Shown here one piece after another: positions 20,740-28,744 of a DNA stretch of 64,000 nt. The stretch lies in the NCBI RefSeq assembly GCF_003935895.2, contig NZ_CP054058.1, positions 4,011,177 through 4,075,176 of the forward strand, read 5' to 3'. Source of the DNA: Scandinavium goeteborgense. Lineage in GTDB: Bacteria; Pseudomonadota; Gammaproteobacteria; Enterobacterales; Enterobacteriaceae. The position numbers and the translations under genes are program-made. The number at the start of each line of letters is the position of its first letter. Position 1 is the first letter of the stretch. The notes under the pieces were generated by a model. That model did no database searches and was not told the DNA's origin. It worked only from the letters and a program-made list of their open reading frames with translations.

Positions 20740-21201
20740 ATGACACACGATACTAAACTTCAGGTAGAAGCCATCAAGCGTGGCACGGTGATTGACCATA
20801 TCCCGGCGCAAATCGGCTTTAAGCTGCTGACGCTGTTCAAACTGACCGAAACCGACCAGCGCATCACCATCGGCCTGAACCTGCCATCTGGCGAAATGGG
20901 CCGTAAAGATTTGATTAAGATTGAGAATACCTTCCTGACCGACGAGCAAGTCAACCAGCTGTCGCTGTATGCGCCGGACGCCACAGTCAATCGCATCGAC
21001 GACTACGAGGTGGTGGGTAAATCGCGTCCGAGCCTGCCGGAGCGCATCGAAGCGGTGCTCATCTGCCCGAACAGTAACTGCATCAGCCACGCGGAGCCGG
21101 TTTTATCCAGCTTTAGCGTCAAAAAGCGCGCCGACGATATCGCCCTGAAGTGCAAATACTGTGAAAAAGAGTTCTCTCATACTGTGGTGTTGGCCAACTA
21201 A
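20740..21201 (+). CDS. pyrI: Aspartate carbamoyltransferase regulatory chain
   Basis: Regulatory subunit that binds ATP, CTP and UTP and bridges the catalytic trimers of ATCase. It has 153 residues as in E. coli, and four zinc cysteines in CPNSNC and CKYC near the C-terminus. An in-frame ATG at 20734 is only 1-2 nt from AAGGGG, so the MTHDTKL start at 20740 is preferred. The nucleotide-binding N-terminal domain ([19 protein letters not shown]) is intact. Confidence 0.97.
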   Translation: MTHDTKLQVEAIKRGTVIDHIPAQIGFKLLTLFKLTETDQRITIGLNLPSGEMGRKDLIKIENTFLTDEQVNQLSLYAPDATVNRIDDYEVVGKSRPSLPERIEAVLICPNSNCISHAEPVLSSFSVKKRADDIALKCKYCEKEFSHTVVLAN

Positions 21202-21207
21202 TTGAGG

Positions 21208-21236
21208 TTGGTATCAGAAGCCGGGCTGCCTATAAT
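21208..21236 (+). promoter_or_regulatory. ridA promoter
   Basis: TTGGTA (21208-21213), 17-nt spacer, perfect TATAAT (21231-21236), about 49 bp before the ridA ATG. Confidence 0.7.
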
Positions 21237-21284
21237 GGCCCGGTTACGCTAGACCCTAATCCCGCTGTCACAAATGGAGACATC

Positions 21285-21671
21285 ATGACTAAAGTTATCG
21301 CGACGGAAAATGCACCAGCAGCCATCGGCCCATACGTTCAGGGCGTTGATTTAGGCAGTATGATTATCACTTCCGGTCAGATCCCGGTGTGCCCAAAAAC
21401 CGGCACCGTAGCCGAAGACGTTTCCGCTCAGGCGCGTCAGTCTCTGGAAAACGTACAGGCTATCGTTGAAGCCGCAGGCCTGAAAGTGGGCGACATCGTG
21501 AAAACCACCGTTTTCGTGAAAGATCTCAACGATTTCGCCACCGTTAATGCCACCTACGAAGCGTTCTTCACCGAGCATAACGCAACCTTCCCGGCACGTT
21601 CATGTGTGGAAGTTGCGCGTCTGCCGAAAGATGTGAAAATTGAAATCGAAGCGATTGCCGTTCGTCGTTAA
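21285..21671 (+). CDS. ridA: 2-iminobutanoate/2-iminopropanoate deaminase RidA
   Basis: Hydrolyses reactive enamine/imine intermediates released by PLP enzymes such as threonine dehydratase. It has 128 residues, the standard RidA (YjgF/UK114) length. Arg105 (FPARSCVEV) and Glu120 (KIEIEAIAV) of the active site are present, as is Tyr17 (IGPYVQ). It has its own promoter but also lies directly after pyrBI. A REP pair follows the stop. Confidence 0.97.
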   Translation: MTKVIATENAPAAIGPYVQGVDLGSMIITSGQIPVCPKTGTVAEDVSAQARQSLENVQAIVEAAGLKVGDIVKTTVFVKDLNDFATVNATYEAFFTEHNATFPARSCVEVARLPKDVKIEIEAIAVRR

Positions 21672-21681
21672 TCGCCACGCA

Positions 21682-21779
21682 TGCCCGGCGGCATTACGCC
21701 ACCGGGTTTTGTAGGCCCGTGGGCAACCGTGACCGAGCTGCAAGACTCGTAGGCCCGGTAAGCAAAGCGCCACCGGGCA
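21682..21779. repeat. REP cluster between ridA and the hexosaminidase gene
   Basis: Three REP arms: GCCCGGCGGCATTACGCCACCGGG, then TAGGCCCG-TGGGC, then TAGGCCCGGTAAGC...GCCACCGGGC. The last meets the 3' end of the convergent GH20 gene. Confidence 0.85.
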
Positions 21780-21785
21780 ACCGTT

Positions 21786-24179
21786 TTACTCTATCCGCGT
21801 TGCGCGCAGCAGCGTTTCCAACGGATACACCGCCGCAATCACCACTTCATCCTGCGTTTTCGCCGCTTCATCCAGCTGCGACTGAATAGACGCATACTCT
21901 TTGTCATCCAGCGTGCCCTGTCGCGCCACCAAATCGGTTAATCGCAACCCTAACGCAGCCAGTTTATCGACCTGCAACGCCACCGGTTTCATACTCGCCA
22001 GCTGATGATTGCCGTCGGTCAGCACCAGCACATCCGCGGTGTTGTTCTGCCAGCGGGTGAAGACGTGGCGCAGTGCATCGGCACTCTCGTTATCTTCCGC
22101 GTCGCTGATCAAATTATCCGCCCACTCATTGAGCTGACGCACAGTGTTGCTCTCTGCCGGTAGCGCGTCGGCAAAACGGTTCAGCGGCTCAAAGGCGTGA
22201 TAATTCCCGGCCTGGAATTTCAGGTGCTGGCGGGTGTAATACTGCGCAGGCTCAATCGCCTGCGCGAGGATCATCAGCGGTAGCGTGCTGCCGCCGTTTG
22301 CCAGCCGCGTGAATTGCACCAGCTGCTGCGTGTGCTGCTGCAGCCCGACGGACACCGTCGACCAGCTATCGATCGCCTGCAAGCGCTGATACATGTTGTC
22401 GGTATCGGTCACATCTTTCGCCGACCACAGGCGTTCTGCCACCACGAATCCGCGTGGCCACAGGCGGATATCCAGCACCGGGGCGACGATGTTTTCCGCC
22501 CACAGCGCGGCTTCACCACCGAGCAGATTCTTCTGCTGCGCTTCATCCGGCACCACCGGTTGAATGCCTTTCGGCACATCATCCAGGCGCTCCCCGACAA
22601 TCGGATAGCGGACGTTGCCCACCAGGAAATAGCCTTTCAGTTGGTCATCGTGAATGCTCAGCACCGGACGGGTTTCGCCCATCCAGGTATCCACCGTGAA
22701 GGTTACCTGGTCCGGGCTCAGCCATTCGATATCGTCCACCGCGCGGCGGGATTTACCTTTGAAATCAATAAACCCACGCCATTCCTGGTCGCCTTTGACC
22801 AGCGTAAAGGTGCCTTCAACGGCGCTGCCCTTCAGGCGCGGCATGGTGAAGGTCCAGCTTTGGGCGCTATCGGCATCGCTGATTTTATCGATGCCGTTCA
22901 GGCCCTGCGGCACGATTTCATTGCGATAGTGATAAGCGGCACTTTGCGGCTGATCGAGGTAGAAGCCGGTCGACAGAATGCCTTTGTAGCCATTTTTCGC
23001 CACGTCGCCCAGCGCGTCCTGCCCTTGCCAGGACTGGATCAGAATGCTTTTCGGCAGGTCCGGATGATAAATTTCATCCCAGCCGACCATCTGGCGATGG
23101 TGTTTTTCGAGGATCGTTTCCAGCTTGCGGTTGAAGTACGCCTGCAGGGCGTGGCTGTCCGCCAGCTTGTTCTCCTGCATAAATTTCTGAATCGCCGGAT
23201 TGTTTTTCCACTGGGTGTCATCCACTTCATCGCCGCCGATGTGCAAATACGGATCCGGGAAGATAGCCGCCAGTTCGCCGACCATCGTGTCCGCAAAGGC
23301 GTAAGTCGCTTCTTTGGTCGGGTCGAGCACCGGTTTCAGCACGCCCCAGTGGCGCTCCATTTCATACGGGCCCGGGGCGCTCATCAGTTCCGGATACGCC
23401 ACCGCAATGGCCGAAGCGTGTCCCGGCATATCGATTTCCGGCACCACACGAATGCCGCGTTCCGCCGCGTAGCGCACGATGTCTTTCATCTGCGCCTGGG
23501 TGTAAAACTTGCCGTCGCTGGCGAGCTGTTGCAATTTCGGGTAACGCGTCGATGCAAAACGCCAGCCCTGATCGTCGGTCAGATGCCAGTGGAAGACGTT
23601 GAGTTTGGCCGCCGCCATGCCATCGAGCTGACGTTTGATATCCTCAATCGGCAGGAAGTGGCGCGCAGAATCCAGCAGTACGCCGCGCCATGGGAAGCGG
23701 GGCGTATCCTCAATGGTGACATAAGGAAGCGCGGTATTGTCCGGCCCGTTTTGCAGCAATTGCAGCAGCGTTTCAATGCCGTGCAGCGCGCCAAATCGGG
23801 TGTTGGCAGTCAGCTTCACGCCGCTTTCATCCACCACCAGCTTATAGCTTTCATCGCTGTCCGGCCGCGGAATGATCGGGACTTTATGCGCGATAACGAT
23901 ATCAATCGTCGGTGATTTTGCAGCCGCGCTTTGCGGCACCATTTCCCAGCCGGTCTGGCGGCCAATACGCGCGCGCAGACGGTTTACCGTATCACCTAAA
24001 TCATCCCCGGAAAGATTGATCGTGAGCTGGTTATTCAGCACCAGCGCCCCCTGCGCCGAAGGGCGTTCAACCTGAGCCGGCCACGGCATCAGCGGTAAAT
24101 CTCCGGCAGGCGTTGCCAGCGCAAAGCCGCTCAATAAGAGTCCGGTCGTCAACAAGCTGTAGCGCACAGTTTTAAGCAT
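21786..24179 (-). CDS. Periplasmic beta-N-acetylhexosaminidase (GH20)
   Basis: A 797-residue family GH20 hexosaminidase that removes terminal GlcNAc/GalNAc from chitooligosaccharides or glycans by substrate-assisted catalysis. A signal peptide (MLKTVRYSLLTTGLLLSGFALA, cut near 22) sends it to the periplasm. Order: GH20b N-terminal domain (about 25-155), then the TIM barrel from 160 with FPWRGVLLDSARHF, NVFHWHLTDDQGWR, PEIDMPGH and the catalytic Asp-Glu pair in HIGGDEVDD (317-318). Start at 24179 has AAGGAA; the longer open frame upstream is translated palindromic repeat and is rejected. There is no counterpart between ridA and mgtA in E. coli K-12. It is a single gene with no sugar transporter beside it. 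Confidence 0.92.
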   Translation of the reverse strand: MLKTVRYSLLTTGLLLSGFALATPAGDLPLMPWPAQVERPSAQGALVLNNQLTINLSGDDLGDTVNRLRARIGRQTGWEMVPQSAAAKSPTIDIVIAHKVPIIPRPDSDESYKLVVDESGVKLTANTRFGALHGIETLLQLLQNGPDNTALPYVTIEDTPRFPWRGVLLDSARHFLPIEDIKRQLDGMAAAKLNVFHWHLTDDQGWRFASTRYPKLQQLASDGKFYTQAQMKDIVRYAAERGIRVVPEIDMPGHASAIAVAYPELMSAPGPYEMERHWGVLKPVLDPTKEATYAFADTMVGELAAIFPDPYLHIGGDEVDDTQWKNNPAIQKFMQENKLADSHALQAYFNRKLETILEKHHRQMVGWDEIYHPDLPKSILIQSWQGQDALGDVAKNGYKGILSTGFYLDQPQSAAYHYRNEIVPQGLNGIDKISDADSAQSWTFTMPRLKGSAVEGTFTLVKGDQEWRGFIDFKGKSRRAVDDIEWLSPDQVTFTVDTWMGETRPVLSIHDDQLKGYFLVGNVRYPIVGERLDDVPKGIQPVVPDEAQQKNLLGGEAALWAENIVAPVLDIRLWPRGFVVAERLWSAKDVTDTDNMYQRLQAIDSWSTVSVGLQQHTQQLVQFTRLANGGSTLPLMILAQAIEPAQYYTRQHLKFQAGNYHAFEPLNRFADALPAESNTVRQLNEWADNLISDAEDNESADALRHVFTRWQNNTADVLVLTDGNHQLASMKPVALQVDKLAALGLRLTDLVARQGTLDDKEYASIQSQLDEAAKTQDEVVIAAVYPLETLLRATRIE

Positions 24180-24321
24180 GAGGGTTCCTTTATGACGGGC
24201 CAAAAAAAGGCAATCCAATGAGGTAACACGAGGGATATTAAGGGTCAAGAGCGAGGCGCGACCTGCGTCACAACTTACTGGTAATTCAGTAAAATGCCAT
24301 GAAAGTGTTGTGGCTGGTTCT

Positions 24322-24562
24322 CCCCCTCTCCCCTGCCCTCTCCCTGCCCTCTCCCATAGGGAGAGGGAGAAAACCAAAGCGCTCAACAGTTCCCTCTCCC
24401 ATAGGGAGAGGGAGAAACCAAAGCGCTCAACAGTTCCCTCTCCCATAGGGAGAGGGAGAAAACCAAAGCGCTTAACAGTTCCCTCTCCCATAGGGAGAGG
24501 GAGAAAACCAAAGCGCTTAACAGTTCCCTCTCCCTGTGGGAGAGGGTTAGGGAGAGGGGAAA
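24322..24562. repeat. Tandem 45-bp array of CCCTCTCCC palindromes
   Basis: Units beginning CCCTCTCCCATAGGGAGAGGG start at 24347, 24392, 24436 and 24481, with a final variant at 24526 (CCCTCTCCCTGTGGGAGAGGG plus TTAGGGAGAGGGG). The period is 45 bp (one unit 44). Each unit is a palindrome plus a 24-nt linker ending cgctcaacagtt or cgcttaacagtt. The array fills most of the 390-bp gap 24180-24569 between the GH20 gene start and the mgtA stop; nothing else is seen in that gap. Confidence 0.92.
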
Positions 24563-24569
24563 CGCCACC

Positions 24570-27278
24570 TTACTGCCAACCATAACGCCGGGTATAGAAC
24601 CCTTTCACCAGCTGCGTCAGCGTCATATACGCCACCAGAATCGCCACCAGCCACGGGAAGTAGGACAGCGGCAGCGGTTGCAGCGACAGATACGTCGCCA
24701 GCGGCGAGAACGGCAGCGCGATACCGACCACCATCACAACCAGGGTCATCACAATCAGCGGCCATGCGGCACGGCTCTGGATGAACGGAATGCGGCGCGT
24801 GCGGATCATGTGCACAATCAGGGTCTGCGACAGCAGTCCAACCACGAACCAGCCGGACTGGAATAACGTCTGGTGTTCAGGCGTATTGGCGTGGAATACA
24901 AACCACATCAGGCAAAACGTCAAAATGTCGAAAATGGAGCTGATCGGGCCGAAGAAAATCATGAAACGCCCCAAATCTGCCGGGTTCCAGCGCTGCGGCT
25001 TCTGAATCTGCTCGTCGTCAACGTTATCAAACGGAATCGCCACCTGGGATACATCGTACAGCAGGTTCTGAATCAGTAAGTGCAACGGCAGCATTGGCAG
25101 GAACGGCAGGAACGCGCTCGCCACCAACACGCTGAAGACATTACCGAAGTTAGAACTGGCGGTCATTTTGATGTATTTCAGCATATTGGCGAAAGTCCGG
25201 CGGCCTTCAATCACCCCTTCTTCCAGCACCATCAGGCTTTTTTCCAGCAGAATGATATCTGCCGCTTCACGCGCGATATCCACCGCGCCGTCAACGGAGA
25301 TCCCGATATCCGCCGCACGCAGCGCGGGTGCATCGTTGATGCCGTCGCCCATAAAGCCGACCACGTGACCTTCGCGTTTCAGCAATGTGACGATGCGTTC
25401 TTTATGCATCGGCGTCAGGCGGGCGAACAGCGTGGTGCGTTTTGCCAGCGCCGCCAGCGCGTCGTCGCTCATCGCATCCAGGCTGCTGCCGACCACCACG
25501 TCGCCCACGTCCAGGCCGACTTCATGACACACTTTCGCCGCCACTAACTCACTGTCACCGGTGAGGATTTTGACGCTGATCCCGCTCGCCTTCAGCGCTT
25601 TCAGCGCCGGCGCGGTGGTTTCTTTCGGCGGATCGAGGAACGCGATGTAACCTTCGAGGATCAGATCCGCTTCATCAACCCGCTGATAATCCCCTTCACG
25701 CGCAGGCAGATATTTCGTCGCCACCGCCACCACACGCAGGCCCTGACGGTTCAGCGTATCGGTCACACGTTTGATACGCCGCAGCATGGTGTCGTCCAGC
25801 GGTACGATGTCACCGTTGTAGCGCACCTGCGTACAGACGTTGAGGATCTCCTGCAACGCGCCTTTGCAAATTAGCTGATGCACATCGTCCTGCTCAGCCA
25901 CCACCACGGACATCCGGCGGCGCTCAAAGTCGAACGGGATCTCGTCGATTTTCTGCCAGCGTTCGGACAGCCCACGCGCCGAGTTTTCATCGACGCCTTC
26001 CAGCACCGCGGTATCCAGCAGGTTTTTCAGCCCGGTCTGATAATGGCTGTTCAGCCAGGCGTTATGCAGCACGCGTTCGCTGGTTTTGCCGGAGATATCG
26101 GTGTGATTCTCCAGCACGATTTTGTCCTGCGTCAGGGTGCCGGTTTTGTCGGTGCAAAGAATATCCATCGCGCCAAAGTTCTGGATGGCGTCGAGGTGTT
26201 TAACAATCACTTTCTGTTTCGACAGCTTCACCGCCCCGCGCGCCAGCGTGGAAGTGACGATCATCGGCAGCATTTCCGGGGTCAGGCCGACCGCCACGGA
26301 CAGCGCAAACAGCGCCGCTTCCCACCAGTCACCTTTGGTGTAGCCGTTGATCAGCAGTACCACCGGGGCCATCACCAGCATAAAACGGATCAGCAGCATG
26401 CTGACGCGGCTAATGCCTTTCTGGAATGCGTTCGGCTCGTTTTCCTGTTCGCTCACCCGCCCGGCCAGTTGACCAAACCAGGTGTTGCCGCCGGTCGCGA
26501 AGACAATCGCCTGCGCCGTGCCGCTCACCACGTTGGTGCCCATAAAGCAGATAGTGTCGCTTTCCAGCGGGTTACTTTGCTGCGGCACACGGGTGCGCGC
26601 CACTTTCTCTACCGGCAAAGATTCTCCGGTGAGCGAGGCCTGAGCCACGAACAGATCGCGGGCCTGAAATACGCGCAGATCCGCCGGGATCATGTCTCCG
26701 GCAGACAGTTTTACGATATCGCCCTGCACCAGCCGATCGAGAAGGATCTCAAGCCAGCGGCTTTCGCCTTGATCGTTGACCACCCGCAGCACCGTCGCGG
26801 TGTTGCTGACCATCGCTTTCAGCGCATCCGCTGCCCTGGTGGATCGCGCTTCCTGAACGAAGTTCAACAGAGTGGAAATCCCCACCATCAGCGCGATTAC
26901 CCCGGCCGCGAACACGTCTTCGGTGGAGTATGAAATAAGCCCGAGAAGGGTCAGTAGCAAGTTAAACGGGTTGCGATAGCACAGCCACAGATGCACCCAC
27001 CACGGCGATGGCTTCTGCGCCGGGATAACATTGCTGCCGTGCTGTTCGCGAGCGTCTTCCACTTCCGACGGATTCAGCCCTTCCGGGTGGCTGTGAAAGG
27101 CACGCCAGATTTCATTTTCATCCATCGCCGCGACGTTAAGACACTGTTTGCTTAACGAGTCCGGGATCGGCGTGGCAGCCAGATTTTTACCGTCAGGCAG
27201 CGGGTCGCGGCTAACCAGACGATGTGGCAGGTGGCGGCTGAGCTGCGCGAACAGCTGCCGGGTAATGTTTTTCAGCAT
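24570..27278 (-). CDS. mgtA: Magnesium-transporting P3-type ATPase MgtA
   Basis: Inner-membrane P-type ATPase importing Mg2+ when external Mg2+ is low. It has 902 residues (E. coli 898). Visible: actuator motif SLTGES (215-220), phosphorylation motif DKTGT with Asp377, hinge MGDGINDAPALRAADIGISVDGAVDIA, and about ten membrane segments (M1/M2 near 105-140, M3/M4 near 295-345, six in the C-terminal third). Start ATG at 27278 has GAGGGA and matches the family N-terminus; the upstream extension to 27335 is rejected. Expression should be PhoP-dependent and controlled by the long leader with mgtL. Confidence 0.97.
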   Translation of the reverse strand: MLKNITRQLFAQLSRHLPHRLVSRDPLPDGKNLAATPIPDSLSKQCLNVAAMDENEIWRAFHSHPEGLNPSEVEDAREQHGSNVIPAQKPSPWWVHLWLCYRNPFNLLLTLLGLISYSTEDVFAAGVIALMVGISTLLNFVQEARSTRAADALKAMVSNTATVLRVVNDQGESRWLEILLDRLVQGDIVKLSAGDMIPADLRVFQARDLFVAQASLTGESLPVEKVARTRVPQQSNPLESDTICFMGTNVVSGTAQAIVFATGGNTWFGQLAGRVSEQENEPNAFQKGISRVSMLLIRFMLVMAPVVLLINGYTKGDWWEAALFALSVAVGLTPEMLPMIVTSTLARGAVKLSKQKVIVKHLDAIQNFGAMDILCTDKTGTLTQDKIVLENHTDISGKTSERVLHNAWLNSHYQTGLKNLLDTAVLEGVDENSARGLSERWQKIDEIPFDFERRRMSVVVAEQDDVHQLICKGALQEILNVCTQVRYNGDIVPLDDTMLRRIKRVTDTLNRQGLRVVAVATKYLPAREGDYQRVDEADLILEGYIAFLDPPKETTAPALKALKASGISVKILTGDSELVAAKVCHEVGLDVGDVVVGSSLDAMSDDALAALAKRTTLFARLTPMHKERIVTLLKREGHVVGFMGDGINDAPALRAADIGISVDGAVDIAREAADIILLEKSLMVLEEGVIEGRRTFANMLKYIKMTASSNFGNVFSVLVASAFLPFLPMLPLHLLIQNLLYDVSQVAIPFDNVDDEQIQKPQRWNPADLGRFMIFFGPISSIFDILTFCLMWFVFHANTPEHQTLFQSGWFVVGLLSQTLIVHMIRTRRIPFIQSRAAWPLIVMTLVVMVVGIALPFSPLATYLSLQPLPLSYFPWLVAILVAYMTLTQLVKGFYTRRYGWQ

Positions 27279-27552
27279 AATACGTCCCTCTGCGCTCACC
27301 GTTCGGCGATCGCGGGTTTCTAACAGGCACAGCAAAGCCGCACCTGAAGGGCACTTTATGTGTTAAAACAGGGACATCAGAGAAGGGACGTCACTGCCTC
27401 ACGCGTTGTCCGGCAAGGCAGTGCAAGACTGGCTTACCGGAAAAAAATGTTGCTCCATCGATGATGGGGAGTGGGATCGGGATCCATACAGCCTCCGGTA
27501 AGTGAAAAAACGCGGCACACGAGATGTGCAGAGAATGACAATGCGCAGCGAC
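27279..27552 (-). promoter_or_regulatory. mgtA 5' leader (Mg2+-responsive)
   Basis: The leader from the predicted start near 27552 to the ATG is about 274 nt, close to the 264 nt known for Salmonella mgtA. It contains the mgtL ORF. In relatives, coupling of mgtL translation to alternative hairpins and Rho decides whether transcription enters mgtA. I see the ORF and GC-rich stem-forming segments but did not fold the RNA. Confidence 0.75.
27434..27487 (-). CDS. mgtL: mgtA leader peptide MgtL
   Basis: A 17-codon ORF reading MDPDPTPHHRWSNIFFR, with CGGAGG upstream. It has the same length and the same DPDPTP-type start as E. coli/Salmonella MgtL ([17 protein letters not shown]), while the second half has diverged. 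The alternating acidic/proline codons are the part known to destabilise the ribosome at low Mg2+ and to sense proline shortage. Their conservation beside a diverged tail fits that role. Confidence 0.88.
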   Translation of the reverse strand: MDPDPTPHHRWSNIFFR

Positions 27553-27558
27553 AATGCC

Positions 27559-27596
27559 AGTATCCTACGCCTAAATTCCTAAACGAAACGTATACC
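27559..27596 (-). promoter_or_regulatory. PhoP box and -10 of mgtA
   Basis: On the minus strand GGTATA-CGTTT-CGTTTA (27580-27596) is a direct hexamer repeat with 11-bp period, each half one mismatch from GGTTTA. An 11-15 nt gap leads to TAGGAT/GATACT (27559-27567). This matches class I PhoP-activated promoters, in which the box replaces the -35. Confidence 0.75.
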
Positions 27597-27673
27597 AGAC
27601 TTTACCCATTGAACTGTTTCTCGGCGCGTTTACGCTTATAATCACACCGCCTTTACTGACACGGGAAAAAAGG

Positions 27674-28621
27674 ATGCAAAACCGGCTGACTATCAAAGAC
27701 ATTGCGCGCTTAAGCGGCGTTGGGAAATCAACTGTCTCCCGTGTCCTGAATAACGAGAGCGGCGTCAGCCAGCGAACCCGCGAACGGGTGGAAGCGGTGA
27801 TGAATCAGCATGACTTTTCCCCTTCCCGTTCGGCCCGGGCGATGCGCGGTCAGAGCGATAAAGTGGTGGCGATCATTATGAGCCGTCTGGATTCGCTGTC
27901 GGAAAACCTCGCGGTGCAGACCATGCTTCCGGCCTTCTACGAGCAGGGTTACGACCCGATCATGATGGAAAGCCAGTTCTCCGCGGAGAAGGTGACGGAG
28001 CATCTCGGCATGTTGCGCCGCCGCAATATCGACGGCGTGGTGCTGTTTGGTTTTACCGGTATTTCCGACGCAATGCTTACGCCGTGGCGCGACACTCTGG
28101 TGATGCTGGCGCGCGACGCCAAAGGCATTGCCTCGGTGTGCTACGACGATGAAGGGGCCATCACGCTGCTGATGCAGGCGCTGTTTGATAAAGGCCACCG
28201 CCACATCAGCTATCTCGGCGTGCCGCACAGCGATGTGACCACCGGGAAGCGCCGCCACAATGCGTATCTCACCTTCTGCAAACAACACAAACTGCACCCG
28301 GTCGCTGCCCTGCCCGGCCTGGCCATGAAACAGGGTTACGACGCCGTCGCCAGCGTCACCCACAGCGAAACCACCGCGCTGGTGTGTGCCACCGATACCC
28401 TGGCGCTCGGTGCCAGCAAATATCTGCAAGAACAGCGCAACGACACCCTGCAACTCGCCAGCGTCGGCAACACGCCGCTGATGAAGTTCCTGCACCCGGA
28501 AATTGTGACCGTCGATCCCGGCTACGGCGAAGCCGGACGCCAGGCCGCACACCAGTTGATCGAACAGATCAACGGCCGCGCACAGCCACAGCAGCTGGTG
28601 ATCCCCGCCGCCCTGACCTGA
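27674..28621 (+). CDS. treR: Trehalose operon repressor TreR
   Basis: LacI-family repressor of treBC that responds to trehalose 6-phosphate. It has 315 residues, equal to E. coli. The N-terminal HTH is IKDIARLSGVGKSTVSRVLN (6-25), with the hinge about 45-60 and a periplasmic-binding-protein-like effector domain from about 60. It is divergent from mgtA across a 395-bp gap that also holds the mgtA leader. It lies immediately upstream of its target operon, with the operator palindrome 48 bp past its stop. Confidence 0.96.
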   Translation: MQNRLTIKDIARLSGVGKSTVSRVLNNESGVSQRTRERVEAVMNQHDFSPSRSARAMRGQSDKVVAIIMSRLDSLSENLAVQTMLPAFYEQGYDPIMMESQFSAEKVTEHLGMLRRRNIDGVVLFGFTGISDAMLTPWRDTLVMLARDAKGIASVCYDDEGAITLLMQALFDKGHRHISYLGVPHSDVTTGKRRHNAYLTFCKQHKLHPVAALPGLAMKQGYDAVASVTHSETTALVCATDTLALGASKYLQEQRNDTLQLASVGNTPLMKFLHPEIVTVDPGYGEAGRQAAHQLIEQINGRAQPQQLVIPAALT

Positions 28622-28668
28622 CGTTTCACCGATCGCAAAACGATTTATTGTGATCGCCGCCCTGTTTC

Positions 28669-28680
28669 GGGAACGTTCCC
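28669..28680 (+). promoter_or_regulatory. TreR operator palindrome
   Basis: Perfect 12-bp palindrome GGGAACGTTCCC between treR and treB, 65 bp before the treB ATG, followed by TTGCAA (28684-28689) that may be part of the -35. The position is right for repression of treBC. Confidence 0.8.
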
Positions 28681-28744
28681 ATTTTGCAAAATAAGCGAAA
28701 CGGATAGGCTTGCGTCCAGGTCATTACTCTCTTCTTGAGGCTTC

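Noticed and set aside
22314-23915. 533-codon open frame opposite the hexosaminidase gene
   Set aside because: Mirrors the GC-rich codon pattern of the sense gene, whose GH20 motifs are clear.
24180-24491. N-terminal extension of the hexosaminidase frame with repeated sequence
   Set aside because: It reads through the 45-bp palindrome array; the signal peptide and ribosome site define the start at 24179.
24347-24562. CRISPR-like regular repeats
   Set aside because: The linkers are nearly identical, so there are no unique spacers, and no cas genes are nearby. The same holds for the 27-bp and 41-bp arrays.
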